Origin: Acinetobacter lwoffii
Lineage (GTDB): Bacteria; Pseudomonadota; Gammaproteobacteria; Pseudomonadales; Moraxellaceae
Assembly: GCF_029024105.1 (NCBI RefSeq)
Contig: NZ_CP118963.1
Span: 1,984,001 to 2,048,000, forward strand
DNA length: 64,000 bases
Reading direction: 5' to 3'
A program made the position numbers and the translations under genes. The notes under the pieces were generated by a model that was given only the letters and a program-made list of their open reading frames with translations, did not search any database and was not told the DNA's origin. Shown one piece after another: positions 43,770-53,036 of this stretch; positions within the stretch are counted from its first letter, which is position 1; each line of letters begins with the position of its first letter.

Positions 43770-45161
43770 TTACCAACGGACTTCAAATTTCTTACGTAAC
43801 CAGATGGCCAGACTGTTCAAGCTGATCATCATGGCCAGAAGTACAATAATTGCTGCTGCGGTACGCCCTTCAAAGAAGTTACGTAATTCATTGCCTTGCC
43901 ATAAGAAAATCTGCACCGGTAAAGCCGTTGACTGATCAAATGGTGTGGCTGGAACGCTAGCAACAAAAGCACTCATCCCGATTAATAACAATGGTGCAGT
44001 TTCACCCAAAGCCTGTGCGACCCCAATGATTGCGCCCGTCAAAATACCCGGCAAAGCCAAAGGCAAGACGTGATGAAATACTGTCTGGATGCGGGAAGCA
44101 CCGAGGCCCAAAGCTGCCTGACGAATCGAAGGTGGAACCGCTTTAAGTGATGCGCGTGTGGTGATGATCACCGTTGGTAAGGTCATCAGACTCAGTACCA
44201 GACCACCCACCAATGGGGCTGACAGTGGCAAATGCATCCAGCCAATGAAGATCGCTGCACCCAATAGACCGAAGACAATCGATGGTACGGCTGCCAGGTT
44301 GTTGATATTGACTTCGACCACATCGGTAATCCAGTTTTTCGGAGCAAATTCTTCCAGGTAGATCGCGGAGGCCACCCCGATTGGAATCGAGATAAAGATC
44401 ACAATCATCATCATGAACAGCGAGCCCATGAAGGCACCTGCCAAGCCAGAAGTTGCTGGTGAGCTGCGCGAGTCAGGACTGGTGAAAATATTGGTATTGA
44501 AACTGTTTTCAATCACACCAGAGGCTTTCATCTCGTCCGCCACTTGGCGTACTTCAGGACTGAGCTGCTGCTGTTCATCTGGAAGATCACGGTCAATATT
44601 TCCCGCTAGCCAGACATCGACATTGGCATCCGCCAGAATTTTCACTTCCTTGCTTTGACCGACCAGACTTGGATCATTCATGACCATGTCTCGCAAGCGG
44701 TACGCCTCAGAACTGGTATATAAAGAACCCAGTTCATCACGCTGGCTTTCCAGCTTGCTGTCTTTGGCGATCATGCCGTTGATAATCAACGCATCCCAAT
44801 CCACCATTCCGACTTCGGTCTGCCACGCGATAAAGCGATCTTCAAACTGTGCTGGAGATTCTCCTGCTGCTGGCTTCGGTTTTGGACCAATATCCACAAT
44901 GGCTGGATCGAAATGAATCGGCAAACTCATGCTGCTTTGCCAGAATGCAGGCAAACCTTTGGATAAAATACTCCCGAACAGCAATACCACAAAGAACAGA
45001 CCTGCCAGTACCGCAGAGAAACCAAATAAACGGAAGGTTTTTTCTTTACGATGACGTCGTGCCAAAGAGCTTTGAATGGTCTTCTTACGCTTTTTACGCA
45101 GCTCGGCGGCGATGGATGGATCAATACGCTGATCCACAGGCGTTGTATTTGAAGTACTCAT
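43770..45161 (-). CDS. pstA: Phosphate ABC transporter permease PstA
   Basis: 463 residues (E. coli 296). A helix at about 45-68 is followed by a large hydrophilic region (about 75-235, beginning LPAFWQSSMSLPIHFDP) that should be periplasmic, then the permease core with five helices and the inner-membrane loop LGLGASRIQTVFHHVLPLAL, where the ATPase docks. The start overlaps the pstC stop by one base (TAATG). The long periplasmic region is the notable feature. Confidence 0.94.
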   Translation of the reverse strand: MSTSNTTPVDQRIDPSIAAELRKKRKKTIQSSLARRHRKEKTFRLFGFSAVLAGLFFVVLLFGSILSKGLPAFWQSSMSLPIHFDPAIVDIGPKPKPAAGESPAQFEDRFIAWQTEVGMVDWDALIINGMIAKDSKLESQRDELGSLYTSSEAYRLRDMVMNDPSLVGQSKEVKILADANVDVWLAGNIDRDLPDEQQQLSPEVRQVADEMKASGVIENSFNTNIFTSPDSRSSPATSGLAGAFMGSLFMMMIVIFISIPIGVASAIYLEEFAPKNWITDVVEVNINNLAAVPSIVFGLLGAAIFIGWMHLPLSAPLVGGLVLSLMTLPTVIITTRASLKAVPPSIRQAALGLGASRIQTVFHHVLPLALPGILTGAIIGVAQALGETAPLLLIGMSAFVASVPATPFDQSTALPVQIFLWQGNELRNFFEGRTAAAIIVLLAMMISLNSLAIWLRKKFEVRW

Positions 45162-46540
45162 TAGTCGTATTGCTCACGATATTTACGCACGATGATCAGT
45201 GCAACAATGTTCAAACCTAAGGTAATGACGAATAGCGTCAATCCTAGTGCAAAAGCCACCAATGCTTGCGGACTAGCAAAATCAGTATCGCCAGTTAACT
45301 GATTCACGATGGTAATCGTGACCGTAGATACGGCTTCAAGCGGATTGGCATGCAACTGCGGGCTGTTCCCGGCTGCAAGAACCACGATCATGGTTTCACC
45401 AATTGCACGTGACGCTGCCAACAGGAATGCACCGATAATACCCGGCAAGGCTGCCGGTAAAACCACCTGACGGATCGTTTCAGATTTAGTCGCACCCAAT
45501 CCCAAAGAACCATCACGTAAGGCACGCGGCACCTGAGTGATGATGTCGTCTGACAAAGAAGACACGAACGGGATAATCATGATGCCCATCACCAGACCGG
45601 CAGTCAGCGCACTGGTCGCATTAATTTCGAGTCCGACCAGGGCACCCATGCTTTTAAGGAATGGACCGATGATCATCAAGGCAAAGACACCATAGACAAT
45701 CGTAGGAATACCCGCCAACACTTCAATTGTAGGTTTTGCCCAAGAGCGGAATCGCGGTGAAGCGTATTCTGCCAGATAGATCGCAATCATCAGGCCTACT
45801 GGAACCGCGACCAGAAGCGCGATCCCGCTGACCATGAGCGTGCCCCAGAGCAGTGGCAATAAACCATAACTGCCTTCAGCACTGCCAGAGGTGCTAAACC
45901 CTGGGTTCCATTGGGTACCAAAGAAGAAATCCAGTGGGCTAACGAAGCTGAAGAAATGCATCGCCTCGCCAAACATCGACATCACAATCCCGAGAGTGGT
46001 CAGAATCGCCACACCTGAACACAATGCCAGGCCGATATTAATCATTTTTTCGACTTGGTTACGCGCACGGAATTCTTGGCTAATATGTTTCTTGGCCCAG
46101 ACCAGACCAGCCAGCGCCGCCGAAATCACGACTGCCAATTTGGCAAAGGTACCAATGGTCGAGAATTTCGCCAACTGTTCCGCAGCTGCAACTTCATAGG
46201 CTGCCGGTGTATCACTGACCCCGAAACCTGAGGCAAGTGCCTGAACGCGATCAATCACAACGCTCAAACTTGCCGGATCCAGACTGGCCGAAACATTTTC
46301 TGGCAAATGGTTGAGTACCACCTGCTCCAGAAAAGTGGGTTCCACCATATTCCAAACAATCAAAATTAAAAACGCAGGGATACCACACCATAGTGCAACC
46401 AGGGCACCATAATATCCGGGACGCGAGTGTAAGTTTGCAGAATTGCTTCCCTTACCTGCTAAGCTACGGCTTTTACTTAATCCGATTTGATAGGCTATGG
46501 CCATGATGGCCAATAACACACCTATAAGTAGCAGATTCAT
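45161..46540 (-). CDS. pstC: Phosphate ABC transporter permease PstC
   Basis: 459 residues (E. coli 319). Starts with an extra helix pair and a hydrophilic stretch (about 70-125), then the permease core with the docking loop DGSLGLGATKSETIRQVVLPAA near residue 340. GTGGAG lies before the ATG. It forms the channel with PstA. Confidence 0.94.
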   Translation of the reverse strand: MNLLLIGVLLAIMAIAYQIGLSKSRSLAGKGSNSANLHSRPGYYGALVALWCGIPAFLILIVWNMVEPTFLEQVVLNHLPENVSASLDPASLSVVIDRVQALASGFGVSDTPAAYEVAAAEQLAKFSTIGTFAKLAVVISAALAGLVWAKKHISQEFRARNQVEKMINIGLALCSGVAILTTLGIVMSMFGEAMHFFSFVSPLDFFFGTQWNPGFSTSGSAEGSYGLLPLLWGTLMVSGIALLVAVPVGLMIAIYLAEYASPRFRSWAKPTIEVLAGIPTIVYGVFALMIIGPFLKSMGALVGLEINATSALTAGLVMGIMIIPFVSSLSDDIITQVPRALRDGSLGLGATKSETIRQVVLPAALPGIIGAFLLAASRAIGETMIVVLAAGNSPQLHANPLEAVSTVTITIVNQLTGDTDFASPQALVAFALGLTLFVITLGLNIVALIIVRKYREQYD

Positions 46541-46603
46541 GTATTCTCCACTGTTTTTTCAATTTTCATGGTTTGAAAAAACTTGTTTATCGCAAAAAGC
46601 CGA

Positions 46604-46622
46604 TGGTAGGTTGACCCTACCA
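46604..46622 (-). terminator. Hairpin between pstS and pstC, possible partial terminator
   Basis: Minus-strand TGGTAGG-GTCAA-CCTACCA with CTTTTTG six bases later. Such elements can leave pstS more strongly expressed than the permease genes; here this is inferred. Confidence 0.5.
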
Positions 46623-46644
46623 CCAGCGTTTTCAAAATCATTTA

Positions 46645-47676
46645 TTACTTCACAACAACCGCTTTACCAGCCTTGAAATTTGCCAGGACTGCTGTACGTT
46701 CTTTATCAGACATTGAAATCAGACCTGCTTTTTCCAGCTTAGAGCCTTTGCCAGATACTTTCTTGTTCAGGAAGTATTCTGTGAACTGCGGTAAGCCTTT
46801 GATCGATTTCAAGTGCTCGCCTTTTACGTAGAAGAACAATGGGCGTGATACCGGATAAGCACCATTCAAGATGGTCTTTTCAGAAGGCGCTACATTGTTC
46901 ACCGTAGCAACACGTAGACGGTCACGGTTCTGGTCATAGAAACCTAGGCCAAACACACCTACCGCACTTGGAGAAGTTTTTAAACGTGCTAATGTTTCGG
47001 TATAGTCACCGGCAATCTCAACCACACGGCCATCTTTACGGAATGTTGTACAAGCTTTTTTCTTAGCATCTTTGTCTAGAGACTTAATTGCAGCATACGT
47101 TTCACAACCTGCATCCACCATTTTCTCCTGGAAGACTTCGCGCGTACCATGATTCGACGCAGGAATTACCAGGGTGATAGGTTCATTCGGAAGTGCTTTG
47201 TCAATTTGGTTCCAACGCGTGTACGGGTTAGCGACCATTTTTCCATTTGATGGAAGTTGTGCAGCAAGTGCAGCGAAGACATGTTGTGGACGCAATTTAT
47301 AAGCCGCTTTGTTAGCATTCGATGCAAATACAATACCGTCATAACCAATTTTGATTTCTAGGACTTGGTTAACGCCATTCTTTTTACATTCTGCCAACTC
47401 TGTAGATTTAATTTGACGCGAAGAGTTTGCGATATCAATCGTATTATCACCCACGCCATTACAGAACTGTTTTAAACCACCTGAAGAACCGCCAGAACCG
47501 ACAACTGGTGTTTTAAACTGTGGAAAAGTATTACCGAATTCTTCTGCCACGATACTGGCATATGGAAGTACAGTTGAAGAACCTGCAATTTGGATGGTGT
47601 CACGTGCTGCGTGTGCAGTCGTTACAGCAGTTGCCCCGGTTACTGCTAATGCTAAAGCTATATTTGTAAAGCGCAT
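46645..47676 (-). CDS. pstS: Phosphate-binding protein PstS
   Basis: 343 residues with a signal peptide ending THA-AR. The binding domain opens IQIAGSSTVLPYASIVAEEF, with phosphate-contact loops GSGGSSGGLKQFCNG (about 61-75) and ANSSRQIK; SNHGTREVFQEK follows near 175. It delivers phosphate to PstCA in the periplasm. Preceded by a Pho box at 47769-47786. Confidence 0.94.
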   Translation of the reverse strand: MRFTNIALALAVTGATAVTTAHAARDTIQIAGSSTVLPYASIVAEEFGNTFPQFKTPVVGSGGSSGGLKQFCNGVGDNTIDIANSSRQIKSTELAECKKNGVNQVLEIKIGYDGIVFASNANKAAYKLRPQHVFAALAAQLPSNGKMVANPYTRWNQIDKALPNEPITLVIPASNHGTREVFQEKMVDAGCETYAAIKSLDKDAKKKACTTFRKDGRVVEIAGDYTETLARLKTSPSAVGVFGLGFYDQNRDRLRVATVNNVAPSEKTILNGAYPVSRPLFFYVKGEHLKSIKGLPQFTEYFLNKKVSGKGSKLEKAGLISMSDKERTAVLANFKAGKAVVVK

Positions 47677-47768
47677 TCTAGTATCTCTCTCATTTATGCA
47701 AATTTGGAGTACACCACTTTTTATTCAGTTTTGTACTTCTTTCGATACCTGCATTTTGATTTTAGAAT

Positions 47769-47786
47769 ATGACAGATAAGTTACAG
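47769..47786 (-). promoter_or_regulatory. Pho box upstream of pstS
   Basis: The minus strand reads CTGTAAC-TTAT-CTGTCAT: two 7-base half sites separated by 4 bases, matching the PhoB consensus CTGTCAT-N4-CTGTCA(C/T) closely. It lies 93 bases before the pstS start, so the pst genes are likely induced by phosphate starvation through PhoB. Confidence 0.75.
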
Positions 47787-48065
47787 CTTTATTACGATTT
47801 AGTGATTTTTAATCTAGCGGCTTTTTCTTGATTAAATTTGTATGGATTTCAATGATTAAGTTCTTTATGTCATTCACTTCAATAAAAAATTTTAGACCAA
47901 TGACATGTAACAATTTTTATAAACCTGAACTCAGGATAAATCCTGCTCCCCAGTTTTACATAAGCCTATGACAAATAAATAACAGGCCAAACGGGATTCA
48001 GACCTTCCGTGTTTTTGTGAGGAATTTCGATCTGGGAAAGGACCTTTTTTTATTTTTAAGCGCAC
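47787..48065. other. Intergenic stretch between pstS and ddc
   Basis: AT-rich; no gene seen on either strand. A small CAGGA-TAAA-TCCTG hairpin lies near 47933-47946. Confidence 0.5.
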
Positions 48066-48096
48066 AAAAAAGGAGATCATTTCGATCTCCTTTTTT
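48066..48096 (-). terminator. Intrinsic terminator of dat-ddc
   Basis: AAAAAAGGAGATC-ATTTC-GATCTCCTTTTTT perfect stem, 15 bases after the ddc stop. Confidence 0.93.
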
Positions 48097-48110
48097 CACA
48101 CCACCATCAC

Positions 48111-49643
48111 TTATGCAATGGGTGGCGTATAAGTACCGTCAGCGATTGAATCTTTGATACGATCCGCTTCTGCAAGCACTAGCGCCAGCAAGTTCTTCAC
48201 GTTATCAAGTGTTGCAACTGGGCTTAAAGTGGTCATTTTCAGAGACTGAACCTGACCAACTTTCGTTACACCAATGTTCGCTTCACCACGTGCAAACAGT
48301 TCGTCTGCTACGTTTTGGTTAAGCGTATCGAGTAATTCAACCGGATAACCCGCTGGAACCACACGGAACAGTACAGAGGCAAATTGAGGCTCAAGCAGAA
48401 GCTCTAAACCGTCAGTTGCTTTAATGTAGTCTGCCACATCACGTGTTAAGCCTACACCATGATCGATCATCGAACCATAAAGCTCTTCACCTAATGCTTC
48501 TACAGTCATCCACAATTTCAATGCATCAAAACGACGCGTCGTTTGTAGTGACTTCGATACCAGGTTAGGAACGCCATGCTCTTCATCATAAGCGGAGTTC
48601 AGATACTCTGCTTCATAATGCATGAAACGGTAATTCGCTTCATCTTTCAGCAGGAACGCGCCACAAGAAATGGTTTGGAAATAATGCTTATGGAAATCAA
48701 GCGTGATCGAATCCGACAGCTCAATCCCGTCCAGCATAGAACGATAGTCATTGGATAGAATCAGTGCACCACCCCATGCCGCATCGATGTGCATCCACGC
48801 GCCATATTTATTGGTGATTTCACGAATTGCTTTCAATGGATCAATCGCGCCAGCATCCGTTGTACCCGCAGTCGCTACCACACATGCCACTATCTTGCCT
48901 TCAGACTGAAGGTGCGTCATGGTTTTTTCCAGCGCGTCTACGTCCATCTGTGCATTTTCATTCACAGGAACAGTGACCACTGACTGGAAGCCCATGCCCA
49001 TCATCGCCATGTTCTTTTGCACAGAGAAATGTGCATTTTCAGAACAGATGACTTTGACATTATGCATCGCATCCGCAGGAATACCATCGCGCTGAACCGA
49101 CCACGGATTACCGTTTTCGTCTTTCCAGTTTTTCGCAATGCAAGCATCACGCGCCAGCAATACGCCCATCAAGTTAGACTGTGTCCCACCAGAAGTGAAT
49201 ACACCGGCCTGACCTGCACCATAGCCCACTTTTTGACGTAACCAGTCAATTAACTGAACTTCCATCAATGAACCGGCCGGGCTTTGATCCCATGAGTCCA
49301 TTGACTGGTTAGTTGCGTTAATCAGCACTTCCGCGATCTGGCTAGTCACCATCGTTGGACAGTGAAGATGCGCAAGTGAATGTGGATGATGTACTTTTAA
49401 GCTCTTGTTGAGGAATAGCTCAACCATACGCTCAAGAGATTTTTCTACACCCAAACCTTCTTTTGAAGGATTAAATGCAATCGCACTGCGTAGCTCGTTA
49501 ATGCTGCCGCCAGTGTACATTTTGTCGTTTTGCAACCATGCCGCAACCGCTTTGGTCGCTTGGTCCATGCCAGCCTGATAGTCAGCAATGGATGCAGCAT
49601 CATTGCAGAGTAACGCTTTACGATGTTCTGCGAAATCTACCAT
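48111..49643 (-). CDS. ddc: L-2,4-diaminobutyrate decarboxylase
   Basis: 510 residues, a group II PLP-dependent decarboxylase. TSGGTQSNLMGVLLARD (about 150-166), the cofactor-binding HIDAAWGG (about 288-295) and the Schiff-base lysine in TLDFHKHYF are visible. It makes 1,3-diaminopropane from 2,4-diaminobutyrate. The gene starts 3 bases after dat, whose product supplies the substrate; this dat-ddc pair was first described in Acinetobacter baumannii. Confidence 0.95.
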   Translation of the reverse strand: MVDFAEHRKALLCNDAASIADYQAGMDQATKAVAAWLQNDKMYTGGSINELRSAIAFNPSKEGLGVEKSLERMVELFLNKSLKVHHPHSLAHLHCPTMVTSQIAEVLINATNQSMDSWDQSPAGSLMEVQLIDWLRQKVGYGAGQAGVFTSGGTQSNLMGVLLARDACIAKNWKDENGNPWSVQRDGIPADAMHNVKVICSENAHFSVQKNMAMMGMGFQSVVTVPVNENAQMDVDALEKTMTHLQSEGKIVACVVATAGTTDAGAIDPLKAIREITNKYGAWMHIDAAWGGALILSNDYRSMLDGIELSDSITLDFHKHYFQTISCGAFLLKDEANYRFMHYEAEYLNSAYDEEHGVPNLVSKSLQTTRRFDALKLWMTVEALGEELYGSMIDHGVGLTRDVADYIKATDGLELLLEPQFASVLFRVVPAGYPVELLDTLNQNVADELFARGEANIGVTKVGQVQSLKMTTLSPVATLDNVKNLLALVLAEADRIKDSIADGTYTPPIA

Positions 49644-49646
49644 GAA

Positions 49647-51020
49647 TTATGCGCCTCGAACTGCAACTAGTGCTTCAGCAACCGATTTTTTGAAACGAGC
49701 AATCACTTCAACACATTCGTCTTGAGTAATGATCAACGGGCAAAGTAAACGAATCACTGTACCGTTACGACCACCTTTCTCAAGCAATAATTTATTGTTG
49801 AAACAAGCGGTTTGGATCGCTGCAGCCAACTGACCATCAGCAGGTAAAGAACCCATATGATCCGCATCTTTGCGCTCATCTACGATTTCAACGCCGATCA
49901 TCAGACCACGGCCACGCACGTTACCGATACACGGGAATTCAGTAGCCAGTTTTTTAAGTTCAGCTTGCAGGAAATCACCACGCTCTTGTGCATTTTGAGC
50001 CAGGTTCTGTTCTTTAATGGTATTGATCGTTGCAAGACCTGTACCCATCGCCAATTGGTTACCACGGAAAGTACCGGTATGACCTGCTGGCTGCCAAGCA
50101 TCAAACTTACGTTTAATACCAAGTACGGCAAGCGGTAAGCTACCACCTACGGCTTTAGACATCACTACAACATCAGGTTCGATACCTGCGTGTTCGAATG
50201 CAAACATTTTGCCTGAACGTGCAAAACCAGCCTGAACTTCATCAAGAATCAATACGATGTTGTGTTTTTCAGTCACTTCACGGATTTTTTGCAACCATTT
50301 TACTGGCGCCGTTACCACACCGCCTTCACCTTGAATCGCTTCAAGAATTACAGCTGCAGGTTTGGTCACACCACTTTCGACATCTTCAATGAAGTTTTCA
50401 AAGAAATAAGTTAAAGCATCAACACCGGCTTCACCACCAAGACCCAATGGGCAACGGTATTCATGCGGATACGGCATGAACTGTACACCCGGCATCAAAC
50501 CGTTCACTGCATTTTTCGCAGATAGGTTACCTGTCATTGCCAATGCACCGTGGGTCATACCGTGGTAGCCGCCAGAAAAGCTGATCACTGAGCTACGACC
50601 AGTAAAGGTTTTTGCCAGTTTAATCGCGGCTTCGGTTGCATCTGCACCCGATGGACCACAGAACTGCAAGCAGTATTCTTCTTGGCCACCTGGAAGATAA
50701 GAAAGAAGTGCTTCAGTAAAAGCATCTTTTAAAGGAGTAGTAAGATCCAACGTATGCAATGGTAAACCGCTTGCAATCGTATCTTGGATACTTTGAATGA
50801 CTGCAGGATGATTATGGCCTAAAGCCAACGTCCCTGCCCCAGCTAAACAATCAAGGTACTCAGTACCTTCAACATCGGTAACCCAGCAACCTTGTGCTTT
50901 CGCTATCGCTAACGGTAATTTACGTGGATAACTACGCACATTCGATTCCATCTGACTTTGGCGAGTCAAGTAGTATTCGTTTGTGGAATTGGTGGCAGGG
51001 TTTACAGAAGTAACGCTCAT
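49647..51020 (-). CDS. dat: Diaminobutyrate-2-oxoglutarate aminotransferase
   Basis: 457 residues, a class III PLP aminotransferase. QFCGPSGADATEAAIKLAKT (about 128-147), FSGGYHGMTHGALAMTGN, LILDEVQAGFARSG and the lysine in VVMSKAVGGSLPLAV are clear. It makes L-2,4-diaminobutyrate from aspartate semialdehyde and glutamate. First gene of the dat-ddc unit. Confidence 0.95.
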   Translation of the reverse strand: MSVTSVNPATNSTNEYYLTRQSQMESNVRSYPRKLPLAIAKAQGCWVTDVEGTEYLDCLAGAGTLALGHNHPAVIQSIQDTIASGLPLHTLDLTTPLKDAFTEALLSYLPGGQEEYCLQFCGPSGADATEAAIKLAKTFTGRSSVISFSGGYHGMTHGALAMTGNLSAKNAVNGLMPGVQFMPYPHEYRCPLGLGGEAGVDALTYFFENFIEDVESGVTKPAAVILEAIQGEGGVVTAPVKWLQKIREVTEKHNIVLILDEVQAGFARSGKMFAFEHAGIEPDVVVMSKAVGGSLPLAVLGIKRKFDAWQPAGHTGTFRGNQLAMGTGLATINTIKEQNLAQNAQERGDFLQAELKKLATEFPCIGNVRGRGLMIGVEIVDERKDADHMGSLPADGQLAAAIQTACFNNKLLLEKGGRNGTVIRLLCPLIITQDECVEVIARFKKSVAEALVAVRGA

Positions 51021-51495
51021 ATCGAATTACCATCTCTGATATGGGTGAAAGAAATAAGTCTGGTGACGTTTGGTCCTTTGACTCGGCGCTTTATAAAGGT
51101 TCTAGCTAGCAGTTTTGTATTCGAATAACTAGGAGGCGGATGATACCGAATTTTTCAGGAAAATAAACAACTTTCAGTCACATTTTGTCCTAATCTTTAT
51201 CGAAAAAAAACATCATGCTAATCCATCCCCTAAATCATCATCTTACAGTGTGACAGCAGAAAGAAAAGCGTGTTCTTTTATGCTTTTTTGTAGCGCAGGC
51301 GACATTCCGGTAATCAATCTTAAAATTATTCATTAAGTATTTAATTATTAAAAATAAATATAAATTAAATAATGAGATAAAATTAAAGAGAATTTAACAC
51401 TCTTACGACAAATATTTCGTAAAAAGATCACAATTGAGATTTAATATTTTAACAACGGCTTAGATGGCCAATTTTAAGAAAAACAGGACAATTTC
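51021..51495. other. Divergent intergenic region, dat and SIMPL gene
   Basis: 475 bases, with the AT-rich part at 51300-51480. No gene or recognisable RNA. It must hold promoters for both neighbours. Confidence 0.5.
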
Positions 51496-52200
51496 ATGCG
51501 TCTCTTAGCACTTACCAGTTTGATCCTTGCCAGCACCCTCGCCACAGGCGCATTTGCAGCTCCTGCTGAATCTCTGAATTATAATGTTGTTAATCTTTCA
51601 GCAGAGGCTAGCCGTGAAATCTCAAATGATGAAATGCATGCTGTGCTTTATATTGAAAAATCCAACAAACAGCCGGCTGAACTAGCCACTCAAATTAACC
51701 AGCTGATGAATCAGGCGATCGCCACAGCACGCAAATATCCTACTGTGAAAATCGAGACGGGCGCACAAAGCACTTATCCTATTTATGACAATGACAACCG
51801 TAAATTGAAAGAATGGCGTGGTCGTGCCCAGATTCGTCTGGAATCGAAAGATTTTAAAGCAACGTCTCAACTGATTGCCGAATTACAACAGCACTTCCAG
51901 ACCCAGTCGATTAACTTTAAAGTATCAGATGAAAAGCGTAAAAAAGTTGAAAGCGAGCTGATGATTGAAGCCACCAAAAACTTCCAGCAACGCGCACAGG
52001 CACTCACCCAGACCTGGAACAAACCGAGTTATCAACTGGTGAACTTAAACCTGAATACTAACAATTATTCACCACAGCCAGTACCGCGTATGGCCATGAT
52101 GAAATCTGCATCGGCTGATATGGCGGTTCCTGAGCAGGAAGTTGCGGCGGGTGAATCGCAAATGACGGTCAGCGCGAATGGGGCTATTCAGTTTAAATAA
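51496..52200 (+). CDS. SIMPL (DUF541) domain periplasmic protein
   Basis: 234 residues with a signal peptide ending GAFA-AP. The SIMPL pattern is clear: LSAEASREISNDEMHAVLYI (about 34-53), WRGRAQIRLESKDF (about 105-118), then NLNLNTNNYSPQPVPRMAMM near the end. Related proteins (E. coli YggE) are periplasmic and linked to oxidative stress, mechanism unknown. Monocistronic with a terminator. Confidence 0.88.
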   Translation: MRLLALTSLILASTLATGAFAAPAESLNYNVVNLSAEASREISNDEMHAVLYIEKSNKQPAELATQINQLMNQAIATARKYPTVKIETGAQSTYPIYDNDNRKLKEWRGRAQIRLESKDFKATSQLIAELQQHFQTQSINFKVSDEKRKKVESELMIEATKNFQQRAQALTQTWNKPSYQLVNLNLNTNNYSPQPVPRMAMMKSASADMAVPEQEVAAGESQMTVSANGAIQFK

Positions 52201-52229
52201 GACTTCATTATATTATTCGGACTTTTAAG

Positions 52230-52253
52230 AACCACTCTTTTGAGTGGTTTTTT
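52230..52253 (+). terminator. Intrinsic terminator of the SIMPL gene
   Basis: AACCACTC-TTTT-GAGTGGTT followed by TTTT. Confidence 0.92.
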
Positions 52254-52364
52254 ATCATGTGAATATTCTTTAAAAAGCGAGGCTACAAATTCATACAAAC
52301 TCAGGTAGGAATTGAGGTTTGACCGGTTTAGAGTAACGGACATTTATTCCAGTCTTCTCTGCTC

Positions 52365-52961
52365 ATGTCTCTTGATCAACTAAACCTTTCCCTGTTTCAT
52401 GTTCTCAATGTACCTGATCAAGCCTCGATCTGGATAATCAACTATGCCTCCCTGATTGCGCATGACCTGGTTTATCTTTTTTTGCTGATTTTTGCTATTG
52501 CCTGGTTCCGTGGTAGTTACCAAGTAAAAACAGGGATTATTAAAGCCTTCATCTTTACAGCTATTACATTATTGATGAGTGAAGTATTGTCTGCGGTACT
52601 CAATACCCCACGCCCGTTTGTGATGGATGTTGGTCGCACCCTGATTGAACATGCACCGACTGGTTCTTTTCCCAGCAACCATATGAGTATTTTTAGTGGG
52701 ATTGCCTTCGCCTATTATTTTTCACCGCAGCGAGACTTGGGAAGAATTCTAATCTGGACAGCTTGGCTGGTAGCGTGGTCGCGTGTTTATGTCGGTGTGC
52801 ATTTTCCGATTGATATGCTGGGTGCGTTTCTGATGGCAATAACAGTAAATTTAGCTGGATTACCATTGTGGTGGAAATATGAGAATCAAATCATGAACTT
52901 TATTTTGGGTATTCATTATTGGTTATTTTCGCCTTTAATTCGAATGGGCTGGATTAAATAA
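52365..52961 (+). CDS. PAP2-family phosphatase, undecaprenyl-PP phosphatase (BcrC-like)
   Basis: 198 residues with about five membrane helices. The PAP2 motifs are NTPRPF (C1 part), PSNH (C2, in GSFPSNHMSIF) and SRVYVGVHFPIDMLGA (C3, with catalytic His). The size and MSLDQLNLSLFHVLN start fit BcrC-type enzymes that recycle undecaprenyl pyrophosphate at the outer face of the inner membrane; other lipid phosphates are possible. Confidence 0.88.
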   Translation: MSLDQLNLSLFHVLNVPDQASIWIINYASLIAHDLVYLFLLIFAIAWFRGSYQVKTGIIKAFIFTAITLLMSEVLSAVLNTPRPFVMDVGRTLIEHAPTGSFPSNHMSIFSGIAFAYYFSPQRDLGRILIWTAWLVAWSRVYVGVHFPIDMLGAFLMAITVNLAGLPLWWKYENQIMNFILGIHYWLFSPLIRMGWIK

Positions 52962-52980
52962 ATATAATTAAAATGTCATA

Positions 52981-53009
52981 AAAAATCCCGCTCGAAAGCG
53001 GGACTTTTT
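52981..53009. terminator. Bidirectional terminator between the PAP2 gene and proB
   Basis: TCCCGCT-CGAA-AGCGGGA stem with A-run before and T-run after, between convergent genes. Confidence 0.9.
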
Positions 53010-53036
53010 GAATCTCTAAACTTGAATCTGAATAAC

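Noticed and set aside
47931..47946. CAGGA-TAAA-TCCTG hairpin as a small RNA
   Set aside because: Five-pair stem with no promoter or terminator; too weak to call.
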